This document shows positions 22,382 through 35,263 of a stretch of 64,000 bases of DNA, piece by piece. The DNA is from Margaritifera margaritifera. Lineage: Eukaryota; Mollusca; Bivalvia; Unionida; Margaritiferidae. Below the pieces are notes generated by a model. That model saw nothing but the letters and a program-made list of their open reading frames with translations. It ran no database searches and was not told where the DNA came from. Made by a program: the position numbers and the translations under genes. Numbering within the stretch: position 1 is the stretch's first letter; every line of letters begins with the position of its first letter. The stretch is from the NCBI GenBank assembly GCA_029931535.1, contig JAQPZY010001554.1, positions 3,391,001-3,455,000 on the forward strand. The letters are read 5' to 3'.

Positions 22382-25290
22382 TCACTAGGTGTATGACATT
22401 CCACTAGGTGTATGACATTCCATCAGGTATATGACATTCCATTGGGTGTATGACATTCCATCAGGTGTATGACAATCCACTATGTGTATGACATTCCACT
22501 AGGTGTATGACATTCCAACAGGTGTATGACATTCCACTAGGTGTATGACATTCCATCAGGAGTATGACATTCCACTAAATGTATGACATGCCATCAGGAG
22601 TATGACATTCCACTAGGTGTATGACATTCCATCAGGAGTATGACATTCCACTAGGAGTATGACATTCCATCATGTGTATGACACTCCACTAGGTGTATGA
22701 CATTCCATCAGGTGTATGACATTCCATCAGGTGTATGACATTCCACAAGGTGTATGACATTCCACTAGGTGTATGACATTCCATCAAGTGTATGACATTC
22801 CACTAAGTGTATAACATTCCACTAGGTGTATGACATTCTATCAAGCATATGACATTCCACTAGGTGTATGACATTCCACTAGGTGTATGACATTTCATCA
22901 GGTGTATGACATTACACTAGGTGTATGACATTCCACTAGGTGTATGACATTCCACTAGGTGTATGACATTCCATCAGGTGTATGACATTCCACAAGGTGT
23001 ATGACATTTCATCAGGTGTATGACAATCCACTAGGTGTATGACATTCCATCAGGTTTATGACATTCCACTAGGTGTATGACATTCCACTAGGTGTATGAC
23101 ATTCCACTTGGTGTATGACATTCCACTAGGTGTATGACATTCCATCAGGTTTATGACATTCCACTAGGTGTATGACATTCCATCAAGTGTATGACATTCC
23201 ACTAGGTATATGACATTCCACAAGGTGTATGACATTTCATCAGGTGTATGACAATCCACTAGGTGTATGACATTCCATCAGGTTTATGACATTCCACTAG
23301 GTGTATGACATTCCACTAGGTGTATGACATTCGACTAGGTGTATGACATTCCATCAAGTGTATGACATTCCACTAGGTATATTACATTCCACCAGGTGTA
23401 TGACATTCCATCAGCTGTATGACATTCCACTAGGTGTATGACATTTCATCAGGTGTATGACATTCCATCAGGTGTATGACATTCCATTAGGTGTATGACA
23501 TTCCACTAGGTGTATGACATTTCATCAGGTGTATGACATTCCACTAGGTGTATGACATTTCATCAGGTGTATGACATTCCACTAGGTGAACGACATTCTA
23601 TCAGGTGTATGACATTCCACTAGGTGTATGACATTCCACTAGGTGCATGATATTTCGCTAGGTGTATGACATTTCATCAGGTGTATGACATTCCATCAGG
23701 TGTATGACATTCCATCAGGTGTATGACATTTCATTAGGTGTATGACATTCCACTAGGTGTATGACATTCCACTAGGTGTATGACATTCCACTAAGTGTAT
23801 GACATTCCATCAGGAGTATGACATTCCACTAGGTGTATGACATTTCACTAGGTGTATGACATTCCATCAGGAGTATGACACTCCACTAGGTGTATGACAT
23901 TCCATTACATGTATGACATTCTATCAGGTGTTTGATATTTCGCTAGGTGTATGACATTCCATCAGGCGTATGACATTCCACTAGGTGTATGAAATTCCAT
24001 CAGGTGTATGATATTCCACTAGGTGTATGACATTCCATCAGGTGTATGACACTCCATCAGGTGTATGACATTTCACTAGGTGTATGACATTCCACTAGGT
24101 GTATGACATTCCAGCAGGTGTATGACATTCCACTAGGTGTATGACATTCCACTAGGTGTATGACACTCCATCAGGTGTATGACATTCCACTAGGTGTATG
24201 ACATTCCACTAGGTGTATGACACTCCACTAGGTGTATGACATTCCATCAGGTGTATGACATTCCATTAGGTGTATGACATTCCATTACATGTATGACATT
24301 CCACTATGTGTATGACATTCCACCAGGTGTATGACATTCCATTAGGTGTATGACATTCCATTAGATGTATGACATTCCACTAGGTGTATGATATTCCACT
24401 AGGTGTATGACATTTTACTAGGTGTATGACATTTCACTAGTTGTATGACATTCCACTAGGTGTATGACATTTCACTAGGTGTATGACATTCCATCAGGTG
24501 TATGACATTTCACTAGGCGTATGACATTCCACTAGGTGTATGACATTTCACTAGGTGTATGACATTTCACTAGGTGTATGACATTCCACTAGGTGTATGA
24601 CATTTCACTAGGTGTATGACATTCCACTAGGTGTATGACATTCTACTAGGTGTATGACATTCCACTATGTGTATGACATTTCACTAGGTGTATGACATTC
24701 CACTAGGTGTATGACATTCCACTAGGTGTATGACATTCCATTACATGTATGACATTCCACTAGGTGTATGACATTCTATCAGGTGTATGATATTTCGCTA
24801 GGTGTATGACATTCCACTAGGTGTATGACATTCCACTAGGTGTATGACATTTCACTAGGTGTATGACATTCCACTAGGTGTATGACATTTCACTAGGTGT
24901 ATGACATTCCACTAGGTGTATGACATTTCACTAGGTGTATGACATTCCACTAGGTGTATGATATTTCACTAGGTGTATGACATTTCACTAGGTGTATGAC
25001 ATTCCACTAGGTGTATGACATTTCACTAGGTGTATGACATTTCACTAGGTGTATGACATTTCACTAGGTGTATGACATTTCACTAGGTGTATGACATTCC
25101 ACTAGATGTATTACATTTCACTAGGTGTATGACATTTCACTAGGTGTATGACATTTCACTAGGTGTATGACATTCCACTAGGTGTATGACATTCCACTAG
25201 GTGTATGACATTTCACTAGGTGTATGACATTCCACTATGTGTATGACATTTCACTAGGTGTATGACATTTCACTAGGTGTATGACATTTC
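22382..25290 (+). repeat. 19-bp minisatellite, about 153 copies, 2.9 kb
   Basis: Unit CACTAGGTGTATGACATTC with two main variants, CCACTAGG and CCATCAGG. The right third is dominated by a TCACTAGG type. The near edge is 76 nt upstream of the ERMP1 exon 8 acceptor, in intron 7. Confidence 0.96.
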
Positions 25291-25384
25291 TGGCATGATA
25301 CAGATACATACTTGTCATTTAATGTTTCAAAATCTGGTTGGATTTTCAGTAGGTCAAAAAAGCTAGAGTAATTTTTTTTTTAAT

Positions 25385-25602
25385 TACCATATTTATATGT
25401 GCATAATGCATATACAAATGCAAATGGCATAGACCCAGATCTCCTTTCACATAGCCTGCTGGCAGAACAGGGTCTTCACTGTTTGCTTGAAATACTAAGT
25501 AGAACAAACTGGATAGACCATGCTCTGCTGGTGCAGCATAAAATATCATATCTGGGTATATGCTGTCTGTAGTTAGTTGCAACTATACAGGAATAAATGG
25601 TA
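25385..25602 (+). mobile_element. Double-palindrome MITE, copy 3 (degraded)
   Basis: Recognisable modules CATAGACCCAGATCTCC and CAGAACAGGGTCT, and CTAAGTAGAACAAAC between them, but with many substitutions. The oldest-looking copy. Confidence 0.7.
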
Positions 25603-25744
25603 ACATATCCTGTAAAGTTCTTTATAATTGGCAACAAGGGGGCCAACAAAATGGACAAGACATTGCTCACCTGGCTGACATCTCCATAACAATCAGATGC
25701 ATAAGCAATTGGTCAAGAACTCTGGGTCAGCAGTTTGCTTTCTG

Positions 25745-26110
25745 TTGAAATTTCCCCCAATGTTGTTGATTCCATATGTTATAGAAACAATTGTTTCAAG
25801 GTTTCTCTTTTTTGGTATCTTCATCTATATTTCATGGCACAAAAGCATCAATAGTCCAATACTGAAAAGCCTTTATGCCAGGATGCTTTCTGCCCAAGCT
25901 GGTTAAATTCCATTGAGCAGTTTCTGAGAAGAACTCGTTTGAAGGTTTTTATATTTTTAGTAATGGTGCACGTATCTTATGGCAGATTAACATCATCTGT
26001 ACAAAGTTTAAAATGGATTCTCTCTAACCATCAAAATTGGCTGGACATGACATGTCTCCAAGCTTTCTTGTTAAAATTAATTCTCAAAGCACAAAGTAAC
26101 AAAAAAAAGA
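25745..26110 (+). repeat. Fragment of the 29.6-31.7 kb tandem-repeat family
   Basis: Matches 30908-31160 in order: GATTCCATATGTTATA, GTTTCTCTTTTTTGGTATC, GGCACAAAAGCATCAATAG and TATGCCAGGATGCTTTCTG. Lacks the hairpin tail. Confidence 0.72.
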
Positions 26111-26266
26111 GCAAAATATTTGAGGATGCTTCATTACCATGGTAATGGCTATGATTATATCATTCTAACATTACAACAATAAAATCATGCTACATGAAAA
26201 CATTGTTCAGTCAGAAGATTTTTTACAATTAAATCAGTGAAAAACTTACAACAAGAAATTAACATG

Positions 26267-26486
26267 ACCATATATACTCACTTAAAAGTTGACTCCAACT
26301 GTAAACTGCACAGACCCAGATCTGCCATCACATAATGTGCCAGCAGATCTGGGTCTATGCAGTTTGTTAGGAGTAATCAGAAGAACAAGCAACATAGATC
26401 CTGATCTGTTGGCATATGATGTGATGGGAAATCAAGGTCTACAATGTTTGCAGTTGGACTTGACTTATATGCGAGTATATATGGTA
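26267..26486 (+). mobile_element. Double-palindrome MITE, copy 4
   Basis: Full-length copy with ends ACCATATATACTCACTTAAA and TATGCGAGTATATATGGTAT. Both palindromic modules are present. Confidence 0.88.
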
Positions 26487-27139
26487 TACTTGAATATCAG
26501 TTTTATGAATGTGCTATTTTTATTGCAGTGTTATGCTCAGATTGTATGGGCTTGAGGTGAATAAAATGAATTTTTCATACTCTTCATATGGATCATTTTT
26601 GAAGAACAATATCATTTGATGCACCCTATTTACATCTTTGATTTTTGTTCACTGAATAGATCTTGAATAATTGTATTTGATCAAAGACAAATATCTGATA
26701 GGGTATTGACAGCATTCTCTACAATTAACACTTAATATGACCTAAATGCTACAAATTTATGGAATTTTTTAAGATGATGAATTTACCTTGACAACCTCTA
26801 ATTAGACATGTATTAACAAAAAATACACAAAACTCCTACATTTATTTTCATTATTTTAACTAAATAAATGTAAAAAAAACAAATTTTATTAATTTTTGTC
26901 CACTACCTACCGTAGAGAGGTCACAAAAGTTCACAATAATTAAATTTGACTATGACATTTAAGACAGAGCTGTAAAGTTACTGGATAGACATGGGAAGTA
27001 ACTAAGTTTTATTGCCCTATCTCAAAGGGCAATAGAGAAGAGCAGAAAAGAGGTAGAAACATTTATCAGTGACCTTGACCTTGAAGATAAAACATTGACT
27101 GTGATAAATGAGATGCCATCAAACTGAGAAGCATCAGTG

Positions 27140-28265
27140 TAGTTCTGCTCTACAGTTATTACTTACTTCTGAAACTGCGACTGGTATAGGTGAAGTTGTG
27201 TGCATTTGCAACAAGCACAATGGGGAATTTTGACATGTAGTACTGTGACTGAAATTTCTTTATATGTGGTATTATGGAAACAACACACTACCTAAAGCAG
27301 ACAGCTGATCGAATTGACTGCTCGCATGTACTCAAGAAATGAAGTTGAAATAGCCCAAAGTACACTAACTTTAGCAGTCATTAAAATAGGTAAAATGAAT
27401 TTTGCCAGATTAGACAATACTAACTTCTGAAAGTAAAATAAATGAATTATAAAAAACTGTTGGATTAAATGAAAGAAAAATATAGCAAAAATGTTTCTTT
27501 TCATTATTTGTAATAAAATTAAGGAATCAATGATGACAAAAAAGGTTCACATGCTTCTATATACTGGTGTTAGAAGAATTAGAAAACATTTTACACTTTG
27601 ACCTTTGACCTCTATGAACCTGATAAGTTCCATCCCTGTTCAAACTGTAAAATTTATGAGTGACATCTCAGAAATAATTGTGGTAAGTTTCATGTTCTTG
27701 TCTTTTATTATAACATTGGTTGCTAGGTTGAAAAATTGCAAGGTGCATTTTTAAAATACCTCCCTTTTCACCACTGTATGGCATGGGGGGGGGGGGGGGG
27801 CTTGTGTGAGACTTTGCTACTAATGAATACTGTCATGTGGGATAAATGCATGATAATTATGCAAAAGGACTGTTTAGATACTTGCAACTTAAATGTTTCA
27901 GCTATACAACCAAAATTAAATCATGCAACAATATAAACCTGTTTGGTCTTTATGGTTCCACTCTACAGTTATTATGTAATTCTAAAACTGGGACTGGTAT
28001 AAGGTGAAGTCTTGCAATAAGCACAACATTGACATACCTCTATGCTACTTTCATGTACTGTGACTGAAATTTCTTCATAAGTGGTATTAGGGAAACAATG
28101 CGCTGTCTAAAGCAGACAGTTGATTGAAATGGCTGCTCCCATGTGCTCAAAAAATGAACTTGAAATAGTCCAAAGTACATTAACTTTAGCAGTTATAAAA
28201 ATAGGGTAAATGAATTTTGCCAGATTAGACAATACTAACTACTGAAAGTGCAATAAATGAATGAA
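27140..28265 (+). repeat. About 310-bp direct duplication, offset about 817 bp
   Basis: 27145-27455 and 27960-28265 align through long shared words such as GTACTGTGACTGAAATTTCT, CTAAAGCAGACAG and GCCAGATTAGACAATACTAA. The intervening 500 bp is not repeated. Confidence 0.85.
27785..27800 (+). repeat. Poly(G) tract
   Basis: Run of about 15 G between the two copies of the 310-bp duplication. Could form a quadruplex on the plus strand. Confidence 0.9.
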
Positions 28266-28556
28266 AAAATATTAAGAAACTAAAAAAAGTTATGGGCTAG
28301 TTTTTTTCCAATTGCCTCTGAAGTTCAGGAAGTGAAAATGACCAAGCGGAGAAAGCAGTCTTTTGATGGGTGCATGTCTGAAGTAAGGCCAAGCTGTATA
28401 CTCTATAACCTAAATTACACCCAACAACCATATACCAAAATAAAGGGAATTAAAAGTTATTTTAACAATACCTAGCATATAAAAGGTCTATTTTGAATAA
28501 CCATGATAACCAGTAAGGAAAACCTGTGAAATTCTTTTTCTTTAAAAATCAAACCC

Positions 28557-28686
28557 GATGCAGTTTGTAAGGACTAATCAGTAGAACAAACAACATAGAC
28601 CCTGATCTACCAGCGCATTATGCGATGGCAGATCAGGGTCTATGTTGTTAGCATTTGGACCTGGCTTATATGCGAGTACATAAGGT
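28557..28686 (+). mobile_element. Double-palindrome MITE, copy 5 (half)
   Basis: Lacks the left TIR and most of the first palindrome, and begins at GATGCAGTTTGTAAGG. The second module and right end (CTTATATGCGAGTACATAAG) are intact. Confidence 0.85.
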
Positions 28687-28812
28687 AAATGTTATCTTCC
28701 TTGCCTAAAATTTCAAATTTAAAAAAAAGATATTCATGCTCCTTAATGACAATCTAGCATTTCTGGAAAGTAACCATAGCTTTCATCAAAGTTTCAAAAT
28801 TATACGCATGAA

Positions 28813-29062
28813 GAATGGTTGGTTGTTATGGGTTTAACGCCATTTTTCAGCACATGATAGGCCATACATGGCAGCCAGTATATTTGGTGGAAGAAGAACC
28901 CGAGAAAATACCTGTAAGAACCATGACCCACGGGAAGCTACTGGCAAGCTTTCTCACATACCCATGTTGGCCGAGCCCGAGACTCGAACCCACGAGGACA
29001 GATTTGAGATGTCAGTGATCTGTAAAGGCGACCGCCTTAGACCACTCGGCTACCAGGGGCCC
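28813..29062 (-). mobile_element. tRNA-derived SINE
   Basis: On the minus strand a Leu/Ser-type tRNA head contains A box TAGCCGAGTGG and B box GGGTTCGAGTC. A conserved body follows (TTCTCGGGTTCTTCTTCCAC, then TGGCCTATCATGTGCTG) and the 3' end AAAATGGCGTTAAACCCATA, a tail type I know from mollusc SINEs. The acceptor stem is imperfect, so it is not a functional tRNA. Confidence 0.82.
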
Positions 29063-29639
29063 CGATATAGCAGGAAGAAGATACTTCCATACTTCACTTG
29101 CCGTAAAAAAGGAGTATTTCAACATTTCAAGGAGTATTAAATACCTCGCTAAAATAAAAGATTTTTATTAGATTTGCAAATTTCTTGATTGTCACAAACA
29201 CTGTTTTAGTGATTTGTTTCCATACCATAGGAAGCTTTTTTTTTCTTCTTCAAATTTAACCTTTAGCTTTGCTTATTTCAAGGCAGTGAGCAAATTGGGT
29301 GAACCAGGTGTGCACAAGTTTTTAAAACAGAATGAAAATGATGAAAAAAACTTATTTTTGAAAAAAAAAAAAAGGCAAAAGCCAATATTGTGTTTGCTTA
29401 ATCTTGATTTGTCAGAAACCTTTCATATTTTTCAATACAGAGTTTTATTTTACTATTGTTCCACCTGTCAGTCATTTAAAAATGTGAAATAGATATCCAT
29501 TTAGTCAAAAGTTTCTATCACATAAGTACAGTAAAAAGGTCAAGATGTTAAATTTCAATGAAAGAAACGGACACATATAACAGATGAAATTTTCAAGACA
29601 AAGTTCTGACACTATTAAACCTCTTCACTTTGTTCATGG

Positions 29640-30436
29640 GTGGACCCTAGTGAATATATTCTGGACAAATATAAGGATATGCATGCCACATCCTTATATT
29701 AAAATTGTGATGGTTACAGAGAATTCATATTAAAGCCATTCATGCCAGTATGCTTTCTGTTAAATTTGGGCAAATTCTGTTAAGTCGTTTTTTGGCAGAT
29801 CAGCATCATTTATATGAAATTTATAGCTCTTCAAGCCAGGATGTTTTCTGTTAAATTTGGTAAAATCTGTTCAGTGGTTTCTAAGAAGTCATTCAAAGTT
29901 TTTTTTTATTTTTAGTAATGGTGACCATATTTGTAGTGGGATTGGCATCATTATTTTGTACAAACCTGAATGCCCTTCATGCAGAATTGATTTATGTCAA
30001 ATTTTTTCAAATTCTGTTCAGTGGTTTTTGAGAAGAATAAATTTAAAAGTTTCTCTATTTTTGGTTGTCTTTTTTGATGGTGGATAGGCATCTTTCATGC
30101 AAAAAGTGAAAACCCTCAAAGACAGAAGAATGCTTTATGTCAAATTTGGTCAAATTTTGTTGAGCAGTTTTTGAAAAGTCACCTGATGGTGCTTATATTT
30201 TTGGTAATGATAGCCATATTTTATGGCAGATCAGCATCATTTGTATAAAACTGAAAGGTCTTCATGTCAGGATGCTCTCTACAAAATTTGGTTGAAACTG
30301 GTCCAGCAGTTTTGGAGAAGAAGTTGAAAAAAGCAAATGTTGTCAGATGACGGATGGATGGATGTCACACAACACATGCCCGAAGTAGGACCATACCATA
30401 AGCTCACTTGGCTTTATAGTCCAGATGAGCTAAAAT
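29640..30436 (+). repeat. About 140-150-bp degenerate tandem array with hairpin tail
   Basis: Units contain GCCAGGATGCTTTCTGT, AAATTTGGTCAAATTCTGTT, CAGTGGTTTTTGAGAAG and TATTTTTAGTAATGGTG. The array ends with GATGACGGATGGATGGATG and a hairpin-like tail, ATAAGCTCACTTGGC ... CCAGATGAGCTAAAA. Confidence 0.78.
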
Positions 30437-30558
30437 AATTTCTAAGATCTTCCTCTTTTAATGCTTGCAAAGCAAAAGTCAGCATTCAACTACCAATCCA
30501 TCCTTTATTCCATCCATCTATCTATCTACCTTCAGCCTATATGTCCATCTGTACTCAC

Positions 30559-30794
30559 ATGAAACACTTTTATTCTTTTTCTCAAAAATTCCTGGAAACA
30601 CAGGGTGACTATGAATCCTGGGAATACATATACAGGTAGCATATTGATTTTGTGTGTAAACCAGGTCATTGGACGTCTAATCAGCATCATGAACATGGCC
30701 ATGGACAGGCATGCAGCAAAAATGGCAATCCAGGTCATGAGAAAAATAACTATGGCAGTTCCCATATCTCTGATGTAGCCATTTCTATGGGATC
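30559..30794 (-). CDS. ERMP1: ERMP1 exon 7: transmembrane helices
   Basis: Residues 408-486, starting SHRNGYIRDMG. Two strongly hydrophobic segments (IVIFLMTWIAIFAACLSMAM and MLPVYVFPGFIVTLCF) are separated by RRPMTWFTHK. Acceptor CCTTTAG, donor TTTCAT/GTGAGT, ending in phase 0. Confidence 0.91.
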
Positions 30795-30904
30795 CTAAAG
30801 GAAAATAATATTATTAAAATTAATTTATATCACTGTGGAGTACAGATATTTACCTCATAATACTTACTTGAAGATACTAAGCTACAGTGAACCTAACCGG
30901 TTCA

Positions 30905-31735
30905 GTAGGATGTTTTCAGTTGAAATTTCTTCCACTGATGTGGATTGTATATGTTATGAAATAAAAACTGTTTCAGGGTTTCTCTGCTTTTTGTATCATC
31001 ATCCATATTTGATGGCACATCAGCATCATTTGTCCAATAATGAAAGACCCCTATGCCAGGATGCTTTGTGTCAAAGTTGGTCAAATTCTGTTCAGCAGTT
31101 TTTTGCGATAAAGTTGTGCAATTGTTTGTCTACTTTTGCTAATGGCAGCCATATTTGATTGTGGAACAGCACCAACTGAAAGGTGTTCAAACCAGGACAC
31201 TTTCTGTCAAATTTGATCAAAGTTTATTAAGTGTTTTTTTTTAGAAGAATTTGTTAAAGGGTTTTCTATTTTTACTAACAGTAACCAAAGTTAATGGCAG
31301 ACTGCTTTCTTTAAAGTTTGGTCAAATACTGTTTTTTAGTTTTCCAAAAGTCACTCAAATGTTTTTCTATTTTTAGCAACAGTGGCCATATTAGATGGTG
31401 GATTGGCATCATTTGTAAGAAAACTTTAAAGGTCTTCCCGAAAGGATGCTTTCTGTCCAATTCTGCTCAAACAGTAACGGATAAGAAGTCATTTAAAGTT
31501 TTTCAATTTTTAGTAACAGTGGCTATATCTGATAATGGATCAGTATCATTTGTAAAACTTTTAAAGCCCTTCATTCCAAGATGCAATGAGCCAAATTTGG
31601 TCTAAATTGGTCCAGTTGAATTTGAGAAGAAGCTTAAAATAGAAACTGTTGACATACGAACTATGGACAATGCACGACAGACACATGGCCATGCAATAAG
31701 CTCATGTGGCCTTATTACCAGGTGAGCTAATAAAC
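30905..31735 (+). repeat. Second about 140-150-bp array with hairpin tail
   Basis: Same unit family as the preceding array. Ends with CAATAAGCTCATGTGGCC ... CCAGGTGAGCTAATAA. It starts about 110 nt upstream of the ERMP1 exon 7 acceptor, in intron 6. Confidence 0.78.
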
Positions 31736-32442
31736 AGCCTCCTCAATCAACTATTTTACAAAGAAAACTCTAAAATCTAAGTGGAGCAAGGAAAATAACT
31801 TATATTAATTACGTCCAACTGGTAACAAATTGTGCCTCTCACATTCAAGTTGAACGAATGGCCGAAATATTATATTGTAAAGGCTGAATTTATATAGATT
31901 GACTGAGATAAATCTGCTGTATGTTTATATAGATATTATTGTAAACACAAGATGGTTTGGTTCAACTTAAGGGAGAATAGATTGTATTATTTTATCCATA
32001 ATTTTACTATTATGTCATCACTGGCATTCAACCAATCAGAAACAACTGTTTGACACATTCAAAGATGTGACTGTTTCAGTTTTTATCCCTTAATATCCCT
32101 GACTCTGATGGTGAATAAAATTCACCTGGACTGCTATATTTGTTTAATGATTAAGCATTTATTGTAAATAACATGTTAACATTTATTCCCATAATTTATC
32201 TAAACTAATTTTGAGATGTTCAGTTATAACACAATTGGATATTTTCTGGGCCAGATGAAGGATAAAACCGAAGTAAACCAAATATTTACATGTACTGGAA
32301 ACAACTGTCTATCCTGTTATAGTCTGCATATTAAAATTATGGATCTAAATAATAAGTAAGTATTAAATTATTATTTATTCTATTATAGATGTAAGGCTTG
32401 AGATATCTCACCTATCCATTTCCTTCACAACTCTACAGCAAG

Positions 32443-32710
32443 GATCAAGTTTTCAGTAATTATCTGAAATTCATTCTTTCTATTTGTTTATAATCAAGAT
32501 GTTCCCTGTTGACATGTATCATGGACTCAACCAATTGTGTTTGTTATTGCAGATTTACCTCCCTTGAGTTATAACTGACTATAACTATTGGGAAATAAAT
32601 CTGCAATAACAAACACAATTGGTTGAGTCCATCTTACATTTTAACATGGAACATGCTGATTACAAACAAACCAAAAGAATGAATTTCAGATAATAACTGA
32701 AAACTTTATC
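32443..32710. mobile_element. Fold-back element, about 268 bp
   Basis: Two inverted arms of about 115 bp face each other across a 30-bp loop near 32575. Matching arm words are ATGGACTCAACCAATTGTGT and its complement, and TTTTCAGTAATTATCTGAAA and its near complement at the outer edge. No coding content. Confidence 0.85.
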
Positions 32711-32984
32711 TTCAATAATATTTACAAAAACACATTGCTCATTTATCTCAGATGACCTATAGTCAATCAAGATAAGCTTAGAAAAAGTTTTTTTTACAGT
32801 GATTTATGCCTTGTAATCTGCTGGGTAATCTTATTACACAGAAAGAAAGAAACAAATCTAAGCTGCCAAAGCAAGAAATGCCCTCTTATGCAGCTACAGT
32901 CAAACTTGTGTTTAAGACCACTCACAGAATAAGTGATCCTAGTATGAGGATAAATATGTATTTATTTAAGAATCAAACTTAATA

Positions 32985-33488
32985 TTTTACAGGATTTGTG
33001 AAGTCATCAAGCTTGAAAAATGATTACTCACTATGCATGAATAGTTTTCACCAGCAAAGAGAAGGCTGTTTATGCAAAGTGTGTATTGAAAAATGATTAC
33101 TCACTATGCATGAATGGCCTTCACCAGCAAAGAGAAGGCTGTTTATGCAAATTGTGTATTGAAAAATGATTACTCACTATGCATGAATGGCCTTCACCAG
33201 CAAAGAGAAGGCTGTTTATGCAAAGTGTGTATTGAAAAATGATTACTCACTATGCATTATGTCCTTCACCAGCAAAGAGAAGGCTGTTTATGCAAAGTGT
33301 GTATTGAAAAATGATTACTCACTATGCATGAATGGCCTTCACCAGCAAGAGATGGCTATTTATGCAAAGTGTGTATTGAAAAATGATTACTCACTATGCA
33401 TGAACGGCCTTCACCAGCAAAGAGTAGGCCATTTATGCAAAGTGTGTAATTAATTTTCAAGCTTCATGACTACATTAATCCTGTAAAA
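32985..33488. mobile_element. TIR-bounded element filled by a 73-bp tandem repeat
   Basis: Inverted ends of about 34 bp (left TTTACAGGATTTGTGAAGTC, right complement TTTACAGGATTAATGTAGTC, both continuing to AAGCTTGAAAA) enclose six 72-73-bp units carrying GATTACTCACTATGCATG and CTTCACCAGCAAAGAGAAGG. The array fills nearly the whole interior. Class unknown; behaves like a MITE. Confidence 0.82.
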
Positions 33489-34024
33489 GGTGATGTTCAG
33501 TTCTTATAATTACAAATAGTGATAAAAAAAAAATAACGAATCTCAAGAAATAAATAACAGGCCTATATTTTCACTATTGTTTACAAATAATGGCAAAACC
33601 CACAAGAGCATATGAATGCATAAGTAGTTCCTTTCTTGTGTTATGAACTAATAACTTCAAGTTTACTGCATCATGATGTGATTTTAACCAATCTAAATGC
33701 TTGTTACAAAGGATCGGTAATATTTGTAAATATTTATGTATAAGTGGGGCCTGTTTAACCTGACTTTTATACATAAGTAGTCTCTATTGCAGGTGGTCAC
33801 TGTAGCAGGTTAGACTTAGTTTGTCTAATAGGCTTAATAGAAAACATTGGCTGAAATTTCTATTGTTATGTTAGGTATGAGCTTGCAATGCCTTGACATG
33901 ACATACTGTAAATAATGAATTTTTGTGAGCACACATAGTAGCACATAATACAAAAATGACAAGTAGTAATTCACAAATATAATTTGTTGTATAAATGATG
34001 AATTTATGTTATTCACCAAAAATT

Positions 34025-34168
34025 TAATCATGCTAAAGTATAAAGATTTTTAATAGTTCTTGCAAAGGGAGACAACTTCTGACCTGTAATGGCTAATTAA
34101 TCATGCTAAAGTATAAAGATTTTTAATAGTTCTTGCAAAGGGAGACAACTTCTGACCTGTAATGGCTA
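34025..34168 (+). repeat. 73-bp perfect tandem duplication
   Basis: TAATCATGCTAAAGTATAAA through GACCTGTAATGGCTA occurs twice, offset 73 bp, almost identical, so recent. Confidence 0.93.
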
Positions 34169-34470
34169 CAGGCAGGTTGTACAGAATACTGTAGCCAGCA
34201 AATGGAAACTCTCAAATATTGATAGTTGTATATAAAAAGTCAACTTATGTCACAAAGAAGCTAGGACACAGTGTTTTGCTTATCTTCACTGACCAATAAG
34301 GCTGCCGACTCTCTGGTGCTCACTTTCAAGGTGTATATCTTTGTCAAACTACAGTCAACTCCCCTTATACATATTGCAGACAACAACACACAGTGCAACC
34401 TCCCATATTGTTCATCATCCCCCTCAAACAACAACTTCCCTATTCAATGAGGTACTAATTGTTATCCATT

Positions 34471-34476
<6 letters not shown>

Positions 34477-34507
<31 letters not shown>
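34477..34507. repeat. (TA)n microsatellite
   Basis: About 15 TA units in ERMP1 intron 6. Confidence 0.95.
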
Positions 34508-34510
<3 letters not shown>

Positions 34511-35026
34511 CCCTTAAACAGTAAAAATTGGTCACCATATACTAATGACTTGTGCATGAGCATAGGTCAATAATGTTAGTGTTATATCTAGATATTAAGT
34601 ATATATGCCTATTTTTGAAATTAGTGAAGTTCACATGTGCTTATTTTAGATATTCACTTAAGCAAAGTTACATGTGTCACGATACAACTATTTTCAAAAT
34701 GTGTTAAAATCCCATCAATTAGATTGCAGTTCAAAAGAGGAAAGATAGCTAAAAGGAAAGAGCAGAATAAGAACAAGGTAAACAGATAAATAGTCATGTT
34801 AATCAATTCATTAAGAAAAGAAGAATCATCAGAAAAGCACATTTTGTATCTTAGGCTCTGTTTTTCTTCTACAAACATATATGTTTGCTACAATTATACC
34901 TATAGGTCTGTGTTTATTTATTTTCTGTCATTGCTTATTTTCATAAATGTACTTTTTATTAATATTTCACAGTGTTTAGTTTACTTGTTAAATGCAATAC
35001 ACAATGTATGCATATTTTAAAATTAC

Positions 35027-35227
35027 CTGCAACTGCTTTTCTTCCTAACTTCAGAAACACTGCAGCCACTAGGATGCTGTTTATAATGGTTGCTATCCTT
35101 ATAGGATAATGGACAAGAAAGATGCCCACCACATCAAAGAAAACCATCGTCCCATGTTTATCCATGCCTGGGTTGGCCAACTTAGGGTCAGAAGCAAGGG
35201 CCTTAAGGAGAGACATCAAATTCTCAC
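35027..35227 (-). CDS. ERMP1: ERMP1 exon 6: first helix of the membrane region
   Basis: Residues 341-407. Starts ENLMSLLKALAS, then MVFFDVVGIFLVHYPIR and a hydrophobic helix (IATIINSILVAAVFLKLG). Acceptor ATTGCAG, donor GCAG/GTAATT. A long TA microsatellite lies 37 nt upstream of the acceptor. Confidence 0.92.
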
Positions 35228-35262
35228 CTGCAATTATGAACAGTAATATAACTAAACGTCTA

Positions 35263-35263
<1 letters not shown>

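Noticed and set aside
28968..29062. Functional tRNA-Ser or tRNA-Leu gene on the minus strand
   Set aside because: A and B boxes are present, but the arms do not pair well and the sequence runs into a SINE body and tail.
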